DNA of 64,000 nucleotides, from the NCBI RefSeq assembly GCF_021440345.1, contig NZ_JAKCNS010000039.1, positions 62,001 through 126,000 on the forward strand, read 5' to 3'. The DNA is from Kluyvera intermedia. GTDB lineage: Bacteria > Pseudomonadota > Gammaproteobacteria > Enterobacterales > Enterobacteriaceae. The translations under genes were made by a program, and so were the position numbers. The notes beneath the pieces are model-generated. The model was given only the letters and a program-made list of their open reading frames with translations, was not told the DNA's origin and did not search any database. Positions 28,574-38,170 of the stretch are shown piece by piece (position 1 is the first letter of the stretch; each line of letters opens with the position of its first letter).

Positions 28574-28831
28574 CTACTGCGCGGCGGCAGGCTGAGCGCT
28601 GGTCAGCGCTTGCTCATCGGCTTTAATACTGCCAGAGTTTGCCGCCCACACCCCTTCCTGCGTTTTGGTGACGGCCTGGTGGTGCCCATTAAGGTTCTGC
28701 CCCATCGGCGCAATGTGCGTGGATTCCGTGCCGCCGCTATTATCGGCCCATGGAATAAGCGGATCGCTGGCCGCAGCGAAACCTGAAATAAGAGCGGTAG
28801 CGAGTAGGGTCGTAGTCAGAAAAGTTTTCAT
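28574..28831 (-). CDS. Small exported protein of unknown function
   Basis: 85 residues. A signal peptide (MKTFLTTTLLATALISGFAAA, just over 20 residues including the next Ser; cleavage predicted near residue 21) precedes a mature part of about 64 residues without cysteine, rich in Ala, Gln, Ser, Thr and Asn (DPLIPWADNSGGTES, HIAPMGQNLNGHHQ, ending SAQPAAAQ). No family is recognised. A ribosome site, GAGGTGAGAT, lies before the ATG, and a strong terminator follows the stop. Both support a real single-gene unit. It sits between the DUF3300/DUF2950 operon and lpd. Confidence 0.75.
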   Translation of the reverse strand: MKTFLTTTLLATALISGFAAASDPLIPWADNSGGTESTHIAPMGQNLNGHHQAVTKTQEGVWAANSGSIKADEQALTSAQPAAAQ

Positions 28832-28974
28832 ATCTCACCTCAATATAGTTATCACACTATTAGTTTACAGCGAAACCATTGTCGAGATAATGACCAGTTG
28901 TTTACGAATATTTTGGGTGAAATATTTTAAGTCAATGGCTCACCGCTCCACTGCCTCTGACGTTTTACAGGCAT

Positions 28975-29003
28975 AAAAAAAGCGGCCGTTAGGCCGCTTT
29001 TTT
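28975..29003 (-). terminator. Terminator of the pdh operon after lpd
   Basis: AAAAAGCGGCC (28977-28987) pairs with GGCCGCTTTTT (28992-29002), loop GTTA; on the minus strand seven T follow. It lies 13 bases after the lpd stop. Confidence 0.92.
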
Positions 29004-29015
29004 ACATCAGAAGAA

Positions 29016-30440
29016 TTACTTCTTCTTCGCCTTGGCGTTCGGCAGGTCGGTAATGCTACCTTCAAAGATTTCTGCTGCCAGGCCCACAGACTCGTGCAGA
29101 GTCGGGTGAGCGTGGATGGTCAGCGCGATGTCTTCTGCATCACAGCCCATCTCGATAGCCAGACCGATTTCACCCAGCAGCTCGCCGCCGTTGGTGCCGA
29201 CAATCGCACCACCGATAACACGGTGAGATTCTTTGTCGAAGATCAGTTTGGTCACACCGTCTGCGCAGTCGGAAGCGATAGCACGGCCAGAAGCAGCCCA
29301 CGGGAAGGTGGCGGTTTCGTAGCTGATGCCTTTCTCTTTCGCTTCTTTCTCGGTCAGACCAACCCAGGCAACTTCTGGCTCAGTGTAAGCAATCGATGGG
29401 ATCACTTTCGGATCGAAGTAGTGTTTCTTACCGGCGATAACTTCAGCGGCAACGTGACCTTCGTGAACACCTTTGTGCGCCAGCATTGGCTGACCGACGA
29501 TATCGCCGATAGCAAAGATGTGCGGTACGTTGGTACGCAGCTGTTTGTCGACGTGGATGAAGCCACGGTCGTCAACTTCCACGCCTGCTTTGCCTGCGTC
29601 GAGGTTTTTACCGTTCGGTACACGACCGATTGCTACCAGAACTGCGTCGTAACGCTGTGCTTCAGCAGGGGCTTTTTTGCCTTCCATGGAAACGTAGATA
29701 CCGTCTTCTTTTGCTTCAACGGCGGTCACTTTGGTTTCCAGCATCAGGTTGAACTTCTTGCTGATGCGCTTGGTGAAGACTTTAACGATGTCTTTATCGG
29801 CAGCCGGGATAACCTGGTCGAACATTTCAACCACGTCAATCTGTGAACCCAGAGCATGGTATACGGTACCCATTTCCAGACCGATGATACCACCGCCCAT
29901 AACCAGCAGACGCTTAGGCACTTCTTTCAGTTCCAGGGCGTCTGTGGAGTCCCATACGCGTGGATCTTCGTGTGGAATAAATGGCAGTTCAATCGGACGG
30001 GAGCCCGCCGCGATGATGGCATTGTCGAAGTTGATCACGGTTTTGCCGTTTTCGCCTTCCACTTCCAGAGTGTTAGCTCCGGTGAATTTACCCAGACCGT
30101 TAACCACTTTCACTTTACGGCCTTTCGCCATACCAGCCAGACCGCCGGTCAGTTGAGTGATAACTTTCTCTTTCCAGGTACGAATTTTGTCGATATCGGT
30201 TTTCGGCTCGCCGAAGACGATACCGTGCTCAGCCAGCGCTTTGGCTTCTTCGATAACTTTTGCTACGTGCAGCAGCGCTTTAGAAGGGATACAGCCAACG
30301 TTCAGACAAACACCGCCCAGGGTGCTGTAACGTTCTACGATTACGGTCTCCAGACCTAAATCCGCGCAACGGAAGGCAGCAGAGTAACCTGCCGGGCCCG
30401 CCCCAAGTACCACGACCTGAGTTTTAATTTCAGTGCTCAT
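29016..30440 (-). CDS. lpd: Dihydrolipoamide dehydrogenase (E3)
   Basis: FAD enzyme that reoxidises lipoamide in the pyruvate and 2-oxoglutarate dehydrogenase complexes and the glycine cleavage system. The 474 residues show the FAD fingerprint VLGAGPAGYSAAFR, the redox disulfide GGVCLNVGCIPSK, the NAD site MGGGIIGLEMG and the catalytic HAHPTLHE near the end. The start is set at the ATG ending at 30440 (MSTEIKTQVVVLG); an upstream start at 30455 would add MIEVM, absent from the family. The spacer to aceF is 207 bases, with an aceF terminator and a separate lpd promoter region, so lpd can be made without aceEF. Confidence 0.98.
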   Translation of the reverse strand: MSTEIKTQVVVLGAGPAGYSAAFRCADLGLETVIVERYSTLGGVCLNVGCIPSKALLHVAKVIEEAKALAEHGIVFGEPKTDIDKIRTWKEKVITQLTGGLAGMAKGRKVKVVNGLGKFTGANTLEVEGENGKTVINFDNAIIAAGSRPIELPFIPHEDPRVWDSTDALELKEVPKRLLVMGGGIIGLEMGTVYHALGSQIDVVEMFDQVIPAADKDIVKVFTKRISKKFNLMLETKVTAVEAKEDGIYVSMEGKKAPAEAQRYDAVLVAIGRVPNGKNLDAGKAGVEVDDRGFIHVDKQLRTNVPHIFAIGDIVGQPMLAHKGVHEGHVAAEVIAGKKHYFDPKVIPSIAYTEPEVAWVGLTEKEAKEKGISYETATFPWAASGRAIASDCADGVTKLIFDKESHRVIGGAIVGTNGGELLGEIGLAIEMGCDAEDIALTIHAHPTLHESVGLAAEIFEGSITDLPNAKAKKK

Positions 30441-30616
30441 CATGACCTCTATCATTTATATCCGGCGGGTCTGACGCTTATGTTTTTACGCCCATGTCCA
30501 CCGGGACGTTCTATCCGCGTGTATTTTACAAAATTGTTAACAATTTTTAAACAACAAACGGCAAACGATTTTGTCCTTTGTTGCTGATAACCCCAAAACA
30601 GGTCCAAGGTTATCAG
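30441..30616 (-). promoter_or_regulatory. lpd promoter region
   Basis: On the minus strand the region holds an AT-rich block at about 30525-30555 with TTTAAA and TAAAAT separated by 17 bases, and GTTAACAATTTTGTAA, which resembles an ArcA target. E. coli lpd has an ArcA-repressed promoter at the same place. The element call is from sequence; its function is inferred. Confidence 0.5.
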
Positions 30617-30645
30617 AAAAAAGCCGGCCGTCAGGCCGGCTTTTT
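30617..30645 (-). terminator. Terminator after aceF
   Basis: AAAAAGCCGGCC (30618-30629) pairs with GGCCGGCTTTTT (30634-30645) around GTCA; on the minus strand a run of six T follows. It lies directly after the aceF stop and should reduce read-through into lpd. Confidence 0.88.
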
Positions 30646-30647
30646 CA

Positions 30648-32552
30648 TTACATCACCAGGCGGCGAATGTCGGACAGCGTGTTGTTAATGATGGTGATAA
30701 AGCGTGCACCATCCGCACCGTCAATCACACGGTGGTCGAAGGAAAGAGAAATTGGCATCATCAGACGCGGCATAAACTCTTTACCGTTCCACACTGGCTC
30801 CATAGCAGACTTGGAGACACCGAGGATCGCCACTTCCGGCGCGTTGACAATCGGCGCGAAGTGGGTTGTACCCAGGCCGCCGATGCTGGAGATGGTGAAG
30901 CAACCGCCCTGCATTTCGCCAGCGGTCAGCTTACCGTCACGCGCTTTCTTAGAGATCACAGTCAGTTCACGGGACAGCTCGGTAATGCTCTTCTTGTTCA
31001 CGTCTTTGAAGACTGGAACAACCAGACCATTTGGCGTATCAACCGCAACACCGATGTTGATGTATTTCTTCAGCGTCAGCTTCTGACCATCTTCGGACAG
31101 GGAGCTGTTGAAGCGTGGCATCTGCTCGAGAGCAGCGGCAACCGCTTTCATGATGAAGACCACTGGGGTGAATTTCACGTCCAGTTTACGTTTCTCAGCT
31201 TCGGCGTTCTGCTGTTTACGGAACGCTTCCAGATCGGTGATATCGGTTTTGTCGAAGTGAGTAACGTGCGGGATCATCATCCAGTTACGGCTCAGGTTAG
31301 CACCAGAGATTTTCTGGATACGACCCAGTTCCACTTCTTCGATTTCACCAAACTTGCTGAAGTCAACTTTCGGCCAAGGCAGCATGCCCGGGATACCGCC
31401 GCCAGCGGCTGCTGCCGGAGCAGATTCAGCACGCTTGATAGCGTCTTTCACGTAAGACTGCACGTCTTCACGCAGGATACGACCTTTACGGCCAGTGCCC
31501 TTCACTTTCGCCAGGTTAACACCGAATTCGCGCGCCAGGCGACGAATCAGCGGAGTCGCGTGGACGTAAGCGTCGTTTTCAGCAAAGTCGGATTTACCGG
31601 CTGCTGCGGCTGCTGGAGCAGGTGCCGCGGCTGGTGCAGGTGCCGCGGCTGGTGCAGGTGCTGCGGCCGGAGCCGGTGCTGCTGCTTGTGCCGGAGCAGC
31701 TGCAGGTGCAGCACCTTCCACTTCGAAGACCATAATCAGGGAGCCGGTAGACACTTTGTCGCCGGTGCTGATTTTGATCTCTTTCACGGTACCCGCGAAC
31801 GGCGCCGGAACTTCCATGGAGGCTTTGTCGCCTTCAACGGTGATCAGTGACTGTTCAGCGGCAATTTTATCGCCCACTTTCACCATCACTTCGGTCACTT
31901 CAACTTCGTCACCGCCGATGTCCGGTACGTTCACTTCTTTAGAACCGGAAGCTGCTGGTGCCGCCGCAGCTGGAGCCGCAGCCTGAGCCGGTGCCGCAGC
32001 AGGCGCTGCGCCTGCCACTTCGAAGACCATAATCAAGGAACCCGTCGACACTTTGTCACCGGTGTTGATTTTGATCTCTTTAACGGTACCCGCGAATGGC
32101 GCAGGAACTTCCATTGAAGCCTTGTCGCCTTCAACGGTGATCAAAGACTGTTCTGCTGCAACGGTGTTGCCCACTTTGACCATGATTTCGGTAACTTCAA
32201 CTTCGTCGCCGCCGATGTCAGGTACGTGTACGTCTTTTGCCGCTGCCGCAGCAGGTGCTGCAGCCGGAGCCGCTTCTTTCTTCTCTTCTGCCTTGGCAGG
32301 TGCAGCAGCTGCTGCACCGTCGGCGGAATCGAAAATCATGATCAGTTTGCCGGTCTCAGTTTTGTCGCCGACAGAGACTTTGATCTCTTTAACAACGCCA
32401 GCCTGAGGAGACGGAACTTCCATAGAGGCTTTGTCGCCTTCTACGGTGATCAGCGACTGTTCAGCTTCAACTTTGTCGCCTACTTTGACCAGGATCTCGG
32501 TGATTTCAACTTCATCAGCCCCGATGTCCGGTACATTGATTTCGATAGCCAT
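30648..32552 (-). CDS. aceF: Pyruvate dehydrogenase complex E2, dihydrolipoamide acetyltransferase
   Basis: Core of the pyruvate dehydrogenase complex, carrying acetyl groups from E1 to CoA. The 634 residues hold three N-terminal lipoyl domains, each with the lipoylated Lys in [10 protein letters not shown] (first at Lys41), joined by Ala/Pro-rich linkers. An E1/E3-binding domain (about 330-370, [20 protein letters not shown]) and the catalytic domain with [12 protein letters not shown] near the C-terminus follow. The third linker is made of near-exact six-residue repeats. It lies 14 bases after aceE. Three lipoyl domains are the usual number in enterobacteria. Confidence 0.98.
   Translation of the reverse strand: MAIEINVPDIGADEVEITEILVKVGDKVEAEQSLITVEGDKASMEVPSPQAGVVKEIKVSVGDKTETGKLIMIFDSADGAAAAAPAKAEEKKEAAPAAAPAAAAAKDVHVPDIGGDEVEVTEIMVKVGNTVAAEQSLITVEGDKASMEVPAPFAGTVKEIKINTGDKVSTGSLIMVFEVAGAAPAAAPAQAAAPAAAAPAASGSKEVNVPDIGGDEVEVTEVMVKVGDKIAAEQSLITVEGDKASMEVPAPFAGTVKEIKISTGDKVSTGSLIMVFEVEGAAPAAAPAQAAAPAPAAAPAPAAAPAPAAAPAPAAAAAGKSDFAENDAYVHATPLIRRLAREFGVNLAKVKGTGRKGRILREDVQSYVKDAIKRAESAPAAAAGGGIPGMLPWPKVDFSKFGEIEEVELGRIQKISGANLSRNWMMIPHVTHFDKTDITDLEAFRKQQNAEAEKRKLDVKFTPVVFIMKAVAAALEQMPRFNSSLSEDGQKLTLKKYINIGVAVDTPNGLVVPVFKDVNKKSITELSRELTVISKKARDGKLTAGEMQGGCFTISSIGGLGTTHFAPIVNAPEVAILGVSKSAMEPVWNGKEFMPRLMMPISLSFDHRVIDGADGARFITIINNTLSDIRRLVM
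31612..31683 (-). repeat. Four 18-bp tandem repeats in the aceF linker
   Basis: Four consecutive 18-bp units, at 31612-31629, 31630-31647, 31648-31665 and 31666-31683, differ by only a few bases and encode repeated AAPAPA in the linker after the third lipoyl domain. In-frame unit gain or loss would only change linker length. Confidence 0.8.
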
Positions 32553-32566
32553 TGTTTCTTTACCTC

Positions 32567-35230
32567 TTACGCCAGACGCGGGTTAACTTTTTCTGCATCG
32601 ATATTGAATTTAGTGATGGCTTCCGCAACCACTTTCTTATCGATTTCGCCACGTTTAGCCAGTTCGCCCAGTGCCGCTACAACCACGTAGGAAGCATCAA
32701 CTTCGAAGTGGTGACGCAGGTTTTCACGGCTGTCAGAGCGGCCAAAGCCGTCGGTACCCAGTACGCGGTAGTCATCTGCCGGTACATAAGTACGAACCTG
32801 CTCAGCAAACAGTTTCATATAGTCAGTGGAAGCGACTGCCGGCGCATCGTTCATCACCTGAGCGATGTACGGAACGCGTGGAGTTTCCATTGGGTGCAGC
32901 ATGTTCCAGCGCTCACAGTCCTGGCCATCACGTGCCAGTTCGGTGAAGGAGGTGACGGAGTAAACGTCAGAACCTACGCCGTAATCGTTCGCCAGGATCT
33001 GTGCTGCTTCACGAACGTGACGCAGGATAGAACCGGAGCCCAGCAGCTGAACTTTACCTTTGCTACCTGCAACGGTTTCGAGTTTGTAGATACCTTTACG
33101 GATACCTTCCTCGGCACCTGCTGGCATAGCCGGCATGTGGTAGTTTTCGTTCAGCGTAGTGATGTAGTAGTAAACGTTCTCTTGCGCTTCACCGTACATA
33201 CGCTCCAGACCGTCATGCATGATGACCGCAACTTCGTACGCGTAAGACGGATCGTAAGAGATACAGTTCGGGATAGTCAGAGACTGAATGTGGCTGTGAC
33301 CATCTTCGTGCTGCAGACCTTCACCGTTCAGCGTCGTACGACCGGAAGTACCACCTACCAGGAAGCCGCGAGCCTGTTGGTCGCCAGCCTGCCAGCACAG
33401 GTCGCCGATACGCTGGAACCCGAACATGGAGTAGTAGATGTAGAACGGGATCATCGGCAGGTTGTTGGTGCTGTAAGAAGTCGCAGCAGCCAGCCAGGAT
33501 GCGCCGGCACCCAGTTCGTTGATACCTTCCTGCAGGATCTGACCTTTTTCGTCTTCTTTGTAGTAAGCAACCTGCTCACGGTCCTGCGGGGTGTACTGCT
33601 GGCCGTTCGGGCTGTAAATACCGATCTGACGGAACAGGCCTTCCATACCAAAGGTACGCGCTTCATCGGCGATGATTGGCACCAGACGGTCTTTGATGGA
33701 CTTGTTCTTCAGCATCACGTTCAGGGCACGAACAAACGCGATGGTGGTAGAAATTTCTTTGTTCTGCTCTTCCAGCAGCGGGCCGAAATCTTCCAGCGTT
33801 GGCAGCTCCAGCTTCTCATCGAAGTTAGGCTGACGGCTTGGCAGATAACCGTGCAGTTTCTGACGCTGGGCGTGCAGATAGGTGTGCTCTTCGGAACCTT
33901 CCGGGAAGGTCACGTATGGCAGTTTTTCGATATCTGCATCGGCAACAGGCACGTTGAAACGATCGCGGACGTAGCGTACGCCGTCCATGTTCATTTTCTT
34001 AACCTGGTGAGCGATGTTTTTACCTTCAGCGGTATCACCCATGCCATAACCTTTGATGGTATGAGCAAGGATTACGGTCGCTTTACCGGTAGTTTCCTGC
34101 GCTTTTTTCAGTGCAGCGAAGACTTTCTTAGGATCGTGACCACCACGGTTCAGTGCCCAGATCTGCTCGTCGCTCCAGTCAGCAACCAGCGCTGCGGTTT
34201 CTGGATATTTACCGAAGAAGTGCTCACGAACGTAAGCGCCATCTTTGGATTTGAAGGTCTGGTAGTCGCCGTCAACGGTTTCGTTCATCAGCTGGATCAG
34301 TTTACCGCTGGTGTCTTTACGCAGCAGCTCATCCCAACGACCGCCCCAGATAACCTTGATAACGTTCCAGCCAGCGCCTGCGAAGATGCCTTCCAGTTCG
34401 TTAATGATCTTGCCGTTACCGGTGACTGGGCCATCCAGACGCTGCAGGTTACAGTTGATAACGAAGACCAGGTTGTCCAGTTTTTCACGGGTCGCGATGG
34501 TGATCGCACCTTTAGATTCTGGCTCATCCATCTCGCCGTCGCCCAGGAAGGCATAAACGGTTTGCTTAGAGGTGTCTTTCAGACCACGGTGTTCCAGATA
34601 TTTCAGGAATTTAGCCTGATAAATCGCACCGATTGGACCCAGACCCATAGATACGGTCGGGAACTGCCAGAAGGTTGGCATCAGTTTCGGGTGCGGGTAA
34701 GAAGACAGACCTTTACCGTGAACTTCCTGACGGAAGTTGTTCATCTGATCTTCGGTCAGGCGGCCTTCGAGGAACGCACGTGCGTACACGCCCGGGGAGA
34801 TGTGGCCCTGGAAATACACCAGGTCGCCGCCATCCTGCTCGTTGCGGGCGCGGAAGAAGTGGTTAAAGCACACTTCATAGAAAGTAGCGGAAGACTGGAA
34901 GGAAGCCATGTGGCCGCCCAGCTCGAGGTCTTTTTTAGACGCACGCAGCACGGTCATGATGGCATTCCAGCGGATAGCAGAACGAATACGACGTTCCAGC
35001 TCCAGATTGCCCGGGTATTCCGGTTCATCTTCAACGGCAATAGTGTTGACGTAACCGCTCGCCCCTGCACCAGCAGCTACCTGAACGCCGCCTTTGCGGG
35101 CTTCAGAAAGCAGTTGGTCGACCAGATACTGAGCACGCTCAACACCTTCTTCACGGATGACCGATTCGATCGCCTGTAGCCAGTCGCGAGTTTCGATCGG
35201 ATCCACGTCATTTTGTAAACGTTCTGACAT
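32567..35230 (-). CDS. aceE: Pyruvate dehydrogenase E1 component
   Basis: Thiamine-diphosphate enzyme that decarboxylates pyruvate and acetylates the E2 lipoyl groups. The 887 residues match E. coli AceE throughout: [20 protein letters not shown], the ThDP motif from [10 protein letters not shown] to about 40 residues further at [14 protein letters not shown], and [16 protein letters not shown]. Homodimeric E1 of this length is typical of gamma-proteobacteria. A ribosome site, AAGGAA (35237-35242 on the complement), precedes the ATG. It is preceded by a 161-base spacer after pdhR that contains a long hairpin. A plus-strand frame of 875 codons lies opposite and is a shadow. Confidence 0.98.
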   Translation of the reverse strand: MSERLQNDVDPIETRDWLQAIESVIREEGVERAQYLVDQLLSEARKGGVQVAAGAGASGYVNTIAVEDEPEYPGNLELERRIRSAIRWNAIMTVLRASKKDLELGGHMASFQSSATFYEVCFNHFFRARNEQDGGDLVYFQGHISPGVYARAFLEGRLTEDQMNNFRQEVHGKGLSSYPHPKLMPTFWQFPTVSMGLGPIGAIYQAKFLKYLEHRGLKDTSKQTVYAFLGDGEMDEPESKGAITIATREKLDNLVFVINCNLQRLDGPVTGNGKIINELEGIFAGAGWNVIKVIWGGRWDELLRKDTSGKLIQLMNETVDGDYQTFKSKDGAYVREHFFGKYPETAALVADWSDEQIWALNRGGHDPKKVFAALKKAQETTGKATVILAHTIKGYGMGDTAEGKNIAHQVKKMNMDGVRYVRDRFNVPVADADIEKLPYVTFPEGSEEHTYLHAQRQKLHGYLPSRQPNFDEKLELPTLEDFGPLLEEQNKEISTTIAFVRALNVMLKNKSIKDRLVPIIADEARTFGMEGLFRQIGIYSPNGQQYTPQDREQVAYYKEDEKGQILQEGINELGAGASWLAAATSYSTNNLPMIPFYIYYSMFGFQRIGDLCWQAGDQQARGFLVGGTSGRTTLNGEGLQHEDGHSHIQSLTIPNCISYDPSYAYEVAVIMHDGLERMYGEAQENVYYYITTLNENYHMPAMPAGAEEGIRKGIYKLETVAGSKGKVQLLGSGSILRHVREAAQILANDYGVGSDVYSVTSFTELARDGQDCERWNMLHPMETPRVPYIAQVMNDAPAVASTDYMKLFAEQVRTYVPADDYRVLGTDGFGRSDSRENLRHHFEVDASYVVVAALGELAKRGEIDKKVVAEAITKFNIDAEKVNPRLA

Positions 35231-35270
35231 GGGGGTATTCCTTATCTATCTAATACGTTGAGTTATCTGG

Positions 35271-35316
35271 AACCTGTCCCATTGTGTTCTTACTCAAGAG
35301 CACAATAAGACAGGTT
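35271..35316 (-). ncRNA. Long hairpin in the pdhR-aceE spacer (mRNA structure, not an independent RNA)
   Basis: The arms 35271-35291 and 35296-35316 are 21 bases each with a four-base loop. In the minus-strand transcript 18 pairs are Watson-Crick, two are U-G and one is a C-A mismatch. No T-run follows on the minus strand, so it is not an intrinsic terminator. It ends 40 bases before the aceE start. It could stabilise or mark a processing point in the pdhR-aceEF message. Confidence 0.65.
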
Positions 35317-35391
35317 CTGCGTTTAGTTGCCGCGCGTTAAATAGCGCTTGATTTACAACATCTTCTGGTTAAATTTCTACCAGAAAAATCA

Positions 35392-36156
35392 CTAATTCTT
35401 TCGTTGCTCCAGGCGGCGTAAGGAGCGTTCACGACGGCTTTCCTCACGGCTACGGTCCAGGAGAATATCTTCGATAAACGCCAGGTGACGGTGGGACGCT
35501 TCGCGTGCCTCTTCCGGTTTTCCGGCGATAATCGCTTCAAAAATACGGGTACGATGACCGCTAACTAGCGGCAGCATCTCGCGACGCGCGTACAACAATT
35601 CAAAGTTTTGCCGAACATTTTGCGCCAGCATCGGCTCCATACATCTGAGCAAATGGAGCAGCACGACATTATGTGCCGCTTCAGTGACAGCAACTTGATA
35701 CTGAAGTACCGCATCAGATTCACCGTCAAGGTCGCCGGACTGTTGAGCAAGCTCGATGGCATGGTGGAGTTCACGGATACGCGTTTTGTCTTCATCCGTG
35801 CTACGTAATGCAGCGTAATAGGCCGCAATACCTTCCAGCGCATGGCGCGTCTCAAGCAGGTCAAACTGGGATTCAGGATGGTCGGAGAGCAGTTCTACCA
35901 GTGGGTCGCTAAAACTCTGCCACAGGCTGCTCTGAACAAAAGTGCCACCACCCTGACGACGCAGCAGTAACCCCTTCGCTTCGAGACGTTGAATCGCCTC
36001 GCGTAAGGAGGGACGGGAGACGTCGAACTGTTTTGCCAGCTCGCGTTCCGGTGGGAGTTTTTCCCCGGGGCGTAAAGTCCCCTCAAGAATTAAAAACTCC
36101 AACTGCTGCTCAATCACATCGGAGAGTTTTGGTTGGCGAATTTTGCTGTAGGCCAT
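35392..36156 (-). CDS. pdhR: Pyruvate-responsive GntR-family repressor PdhR
   Basis: 254-residue FadR-subfamily regulator that represses its own operon and other respiratory genes; pyruvate releases it from DNA. The N-terminal winged helix-turn-helix is clear ([40 protein letters not shown]), followed by the all-helical FCD ligand domain with the metal/ligand-binding Asp and His region. The C-terminus is basic ([20 protein letters not shown]). A perfect PdhR box lies 33-49 bases upstream of the start. It is the first gene of pdhR-aceE-aceF-lpd. Confidence 0.97.
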   Translation of the reverse strand: MAYSKIRQPKLSDVIEQQLEFLILEGTLRPGEKLPPERELAKQFDVSRPSLREAIQRLEAKGLLLRRQGGGTFVQSSLWQSFSDPLVELLSDHPESQFDLLETRHALEGIAAYYAALRSTDEDKTRIRELHHAIELAQQSGDLDGESDAVLQYQVAVTEAAHNVVLLHLLRCMEPMLAQNVRQNFELLYARREMLPLVSGHRTRIFEAIIAGKPEEAREASHRHLAFIEDILLDRSREESRRERSLRRLEQRKN

Positions 36157-36188
36157 GATTTCCTGTCTTAAGCCATTTGCCCGAAGTC

Positions 36189-36205
36189 AATTGGTCTTAC
36201 CAATT
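36189..36205. promoter_or_regulatory. PdhR operator
   Basis: AATTGGTCTTACCAATT is a perfect match to the known PdhR box, two inverted AATTGGT halves with a three-base centre. It lies between the pdhR start and its promoter, so PdhR should repress the whole pdh operon in the absence of pyruvate. Confidence 0.93.
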
Positions 36206-36416
36206 TCATGTTCTTGACGCTAAAGTAACAAAGTATTCACCTTCTGTCCATACAGGTTTTGATTGAAATCAGTAAACCCGGCACTTTTTAACAATATTAC
36301 AGAAATGATGTTTCAGAATTGTAACCTTGCACAAAAAACAGCTTTACCTATAAAGAAGTACAATTAACCAAATAAAAACAAAAATAAGCAAACTGAAGCG
36401 TTTCAATATCGCCAAA

Positions 36417-36434
36417 AGTGAATTTAAATTCACT
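36417..36434. promoter_or_regulatory. Perfect 18-bp palindrome upstream of aroP
   Basis: AGTGAATTTAAATTCACT reads the same on both strands, with no loop. It lies 261 bases before aroP and about 260 bases before pdhR. It has the form of an operator for a dimeric regulator, but does not match the PdhR, TyrR or CRP consensus, and I cannot name a regulator. Confidence 0.5.
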
Positions 36435-36609
36435 AATTAGACTTATTATGCAATGTTAATTCAATCCAATATTTGCATGCCTGCGTGACAGCTGTTGTCT
36501 TTTTATCCAACCACTCTTCATCCCTTCATAAAGCAGGTGCATTCCTTCGCGCTTACCACTATTCTGCTGATGACGAAAGAGCTCTTACCTCTTTTTAAGA
36601 AACGCCTTT

Positions 36610-36627
36610 CGTAAACAAAACAATACA
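36610..36627. promoter_or_regulatory. Candidate TyrR box before aroP
   Basis: CGTAAA-CAAAAC-AATACA resembles the TyrR consensus TGTAAA-N6-TTTACA (nine of twelve fixed bases) and lies 68 bases before the aroP start. E. coli aroP is repressed by TyrR from sites in its promoter region, so the place fits. Confidence 0.45.
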
Positions 36628-36694
36628 GAAAACGGAATTTCTTAAGTACATACGCAAACAGCGTCACAATAATAACCACACACGAGGTTTCACA

Positions 36695-38065
36695 ATGGAA
36701 GGTCAACAGCAAGGCTCCCAGCTTAAGCGCGGCCTTAAGAACCGCCATATACAGCTGATCGCTCTGGGCGGCGCTATCGGCACGGGCCTGTTTCTCGGCA
36801 GCGCTTCCGTTATTCAGTCGGCAGGTCCGGGGATTATTCTCGGCTACGCTATCGCCGGTTTTATTGCCTTTATGATTATGCGCCAATTGGGCGAAATGGT
36901 AGTTGAAGAGCCTGTAGCAGGCTCCTTTAGCCACTTCGCTTATAAATACTGGGGCAACTTCGCCGGCTTCGCTTCCGGCTGGAACTACTGGGTACTGTAC
37001 GTTCTGGTTGCCATGGCTGAGCTTACTGCGGTCGGTAAATACATCCAGTTCTGGTGGCCTGAGATCCCAACCTGGGCATCGGCAGCCGTCTTCTTTATCG
37101 CCATTAACGCCATCAACCTGACCAACGTGAAAGTGTTCGGCGAGATGGAATTCTGGTTTGCCATTATCAAAGTTATCGCCGTTATCGCGATGATTCTGTT
37201 TGGCGCATGGCTGCTGTTCAGCGATACCGCTGGCCCGCAGGCTACCGTGCGTAACCTGTGGGAACAGGGCGGATTCCTGCCGCACGGCTGGACCGGACTG
37301 GTCATGATGATGGCTATCATCATGTTCTCCTTCGGCGGCCTTGAACTGGTCGGGATCACTGCGGCAGAAGCGGATAATCCAGAGCAGAGTATTCCGAAAG
37401 CGACCAACCAGGTTATCTACCGTATCCTGATTTTCTATGTGGGCTCACTGGCCGTACTGCTCTCTCTGATGCCGTGGACCCGTGTGACCGCTGATGTCAG
37501 TCCATTCGTATTGATCTTCCACGAGCTGGGCGACTCTTTTGTGGCTAACGCGCTGAATATCGTGGTGTTGACCGCCGCGCTGTCCGTTTACAACAGCTGT
37601 GTATACTGCAACAGCCGTATGCTGTTTGGCCTGGCACAGCAGGGCAATGCCCCGAAAGCGTTACTGAACGTCGATAAACGCGGCGTGCCGGTGAACACGA
37701 TTCTGGTCTCAGCTTTTGTTACCGCACTGTGCGTATTGATCAACTACCTGGCGCCGGAATCCGCGTTTGGCCTGCTGATGGCGCTGGTGGTTTCTGCGCT
37801 GGTGATTAACTGGGCAATGATTAGCCTGGCACATATGAAGTTCCGCAAAGCGAAACAGCAACAGGGAGTCACCACCCGCTTCCCAGCGCTGTTCTATCCG
37901 CTGGGTAACTGGATTTGCCTGGTGTTTATGGCCGCAGTGCTGGTCATCATGGTGATGACCCCGGGCATGGCCATCTCCGTATGGCTGATTCCGGTCTGGA
38001 TCGTTATCCTCGGCATCGGTTACATGTTTAAACAGAAAAATGTGAAAACCGTGAAGGCGCACTAA
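36695..38065 (+). CDS. aroP: Aromatic amino acid permease AroP
   Basis: APC-superfamily proton symporter for phenylalanine, tyrosine and tryptophan. The 456 residues contain twelve predicted transmembrane segments and match E. coli AroP almost throughout (QLKRGLKNRHIQLIALGGAI, GTGLFLGSASVIQSAGPGI, NSCVYCNSRMLFGLAQQGNA). In E. coli the next gene downstream is ampE; here a five-gene carbohydrate locus intervenes. A hairpin lies 12 bases after the stop. Confidence 0.97.
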   Translation: MEGQQQGSQLKRGLKNRHIQLIALGGAIGTGLFLGSASVIQSAGPGIILGYAIAGFIAFMIMRQLGEMVVEEPVAGSFSHFAYKYWGNFAGFASGWNYWVLYVLVAMAELTAVGKYIQFWWPEIPTWASAAVFFIAINAINLTNVKVFGEMEFWFAIIKVIAVIAMILFGAWLLFSDTAGPQATVRNLWEQGGFLPHGWTGLVMMMAIIMFSFGGLELVGITAAEADNPEQSIPKATNQVIYRILIFYVGSLAVLLSLMPWTRVTADVSPFVLIFHELGDSFVANALNIVVLTAALSVYNSCVYCNSRMLFGLAQQGNAPKALLNVDKRGVPVNTILVSAFVTALCVLINYLAPESAFGLLMALVVSALVINWAMISLAHMKFRKAKQQQGVTTRFPALFYPLGNWICLVFMAAVLVIMVMTPGMAISVWLIPVWIVILGIGYMFKQKNVKTVKAH

Positions 38066-38076
38066 TTTCTATCTCT

Positions 38077-38103
38077 GCTCTGTACCCGCCCTGGGTACAG
38101 AGC
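38077..38103 (+). terminator. Hairpin after aroP
   Basis: Perfect 11-bp stem GCTCTGTACCC (38077-38087) with GGGTACAGAGC (38093-38103), loop of five bases. No T-run follows. It probably marks the end of aroP and the left edge of the inserted carbohydrate locus. Confidence 0.6.
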
Positions 38104-38170
38104 GTTCACCCTCCCGCCAAAGTGATGTACCATTCCAGCGTTACCGTCGACAAAAGGACCTGGGTGGCTG

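Larger units (their letters stand above)
36157..36694. other. Divergent regulatory region between pdhR and aroP
   Basis: 538 bases without a gene, AT-rich in the middle. It holds the PdhR box (36189-36205), a perfect 18-bp palindrome (36417-36434) and a candidate TyrR box (36610-36627). A minus-strand frame of 255 codons crossing 36518-37285 extends into aroP antisense and is not a gene. Confidence 0.6.

Noticed and set aside
32552-35179. Plus-strand open frame of 875 codons opposite aceE
   Set aside because: It is an antisense shadow created by the codon bias of aceE. Its translation is rich in Phe, Val, Thr and His without any domain, and no ribosome site or promoter fits.
36518-37285. Minus-strand frame of 255 codons upstream of and across aroP
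   Set aside because: More than two thirds is antisense to aroP and the remainder lies in regulatory DNA; no start context.
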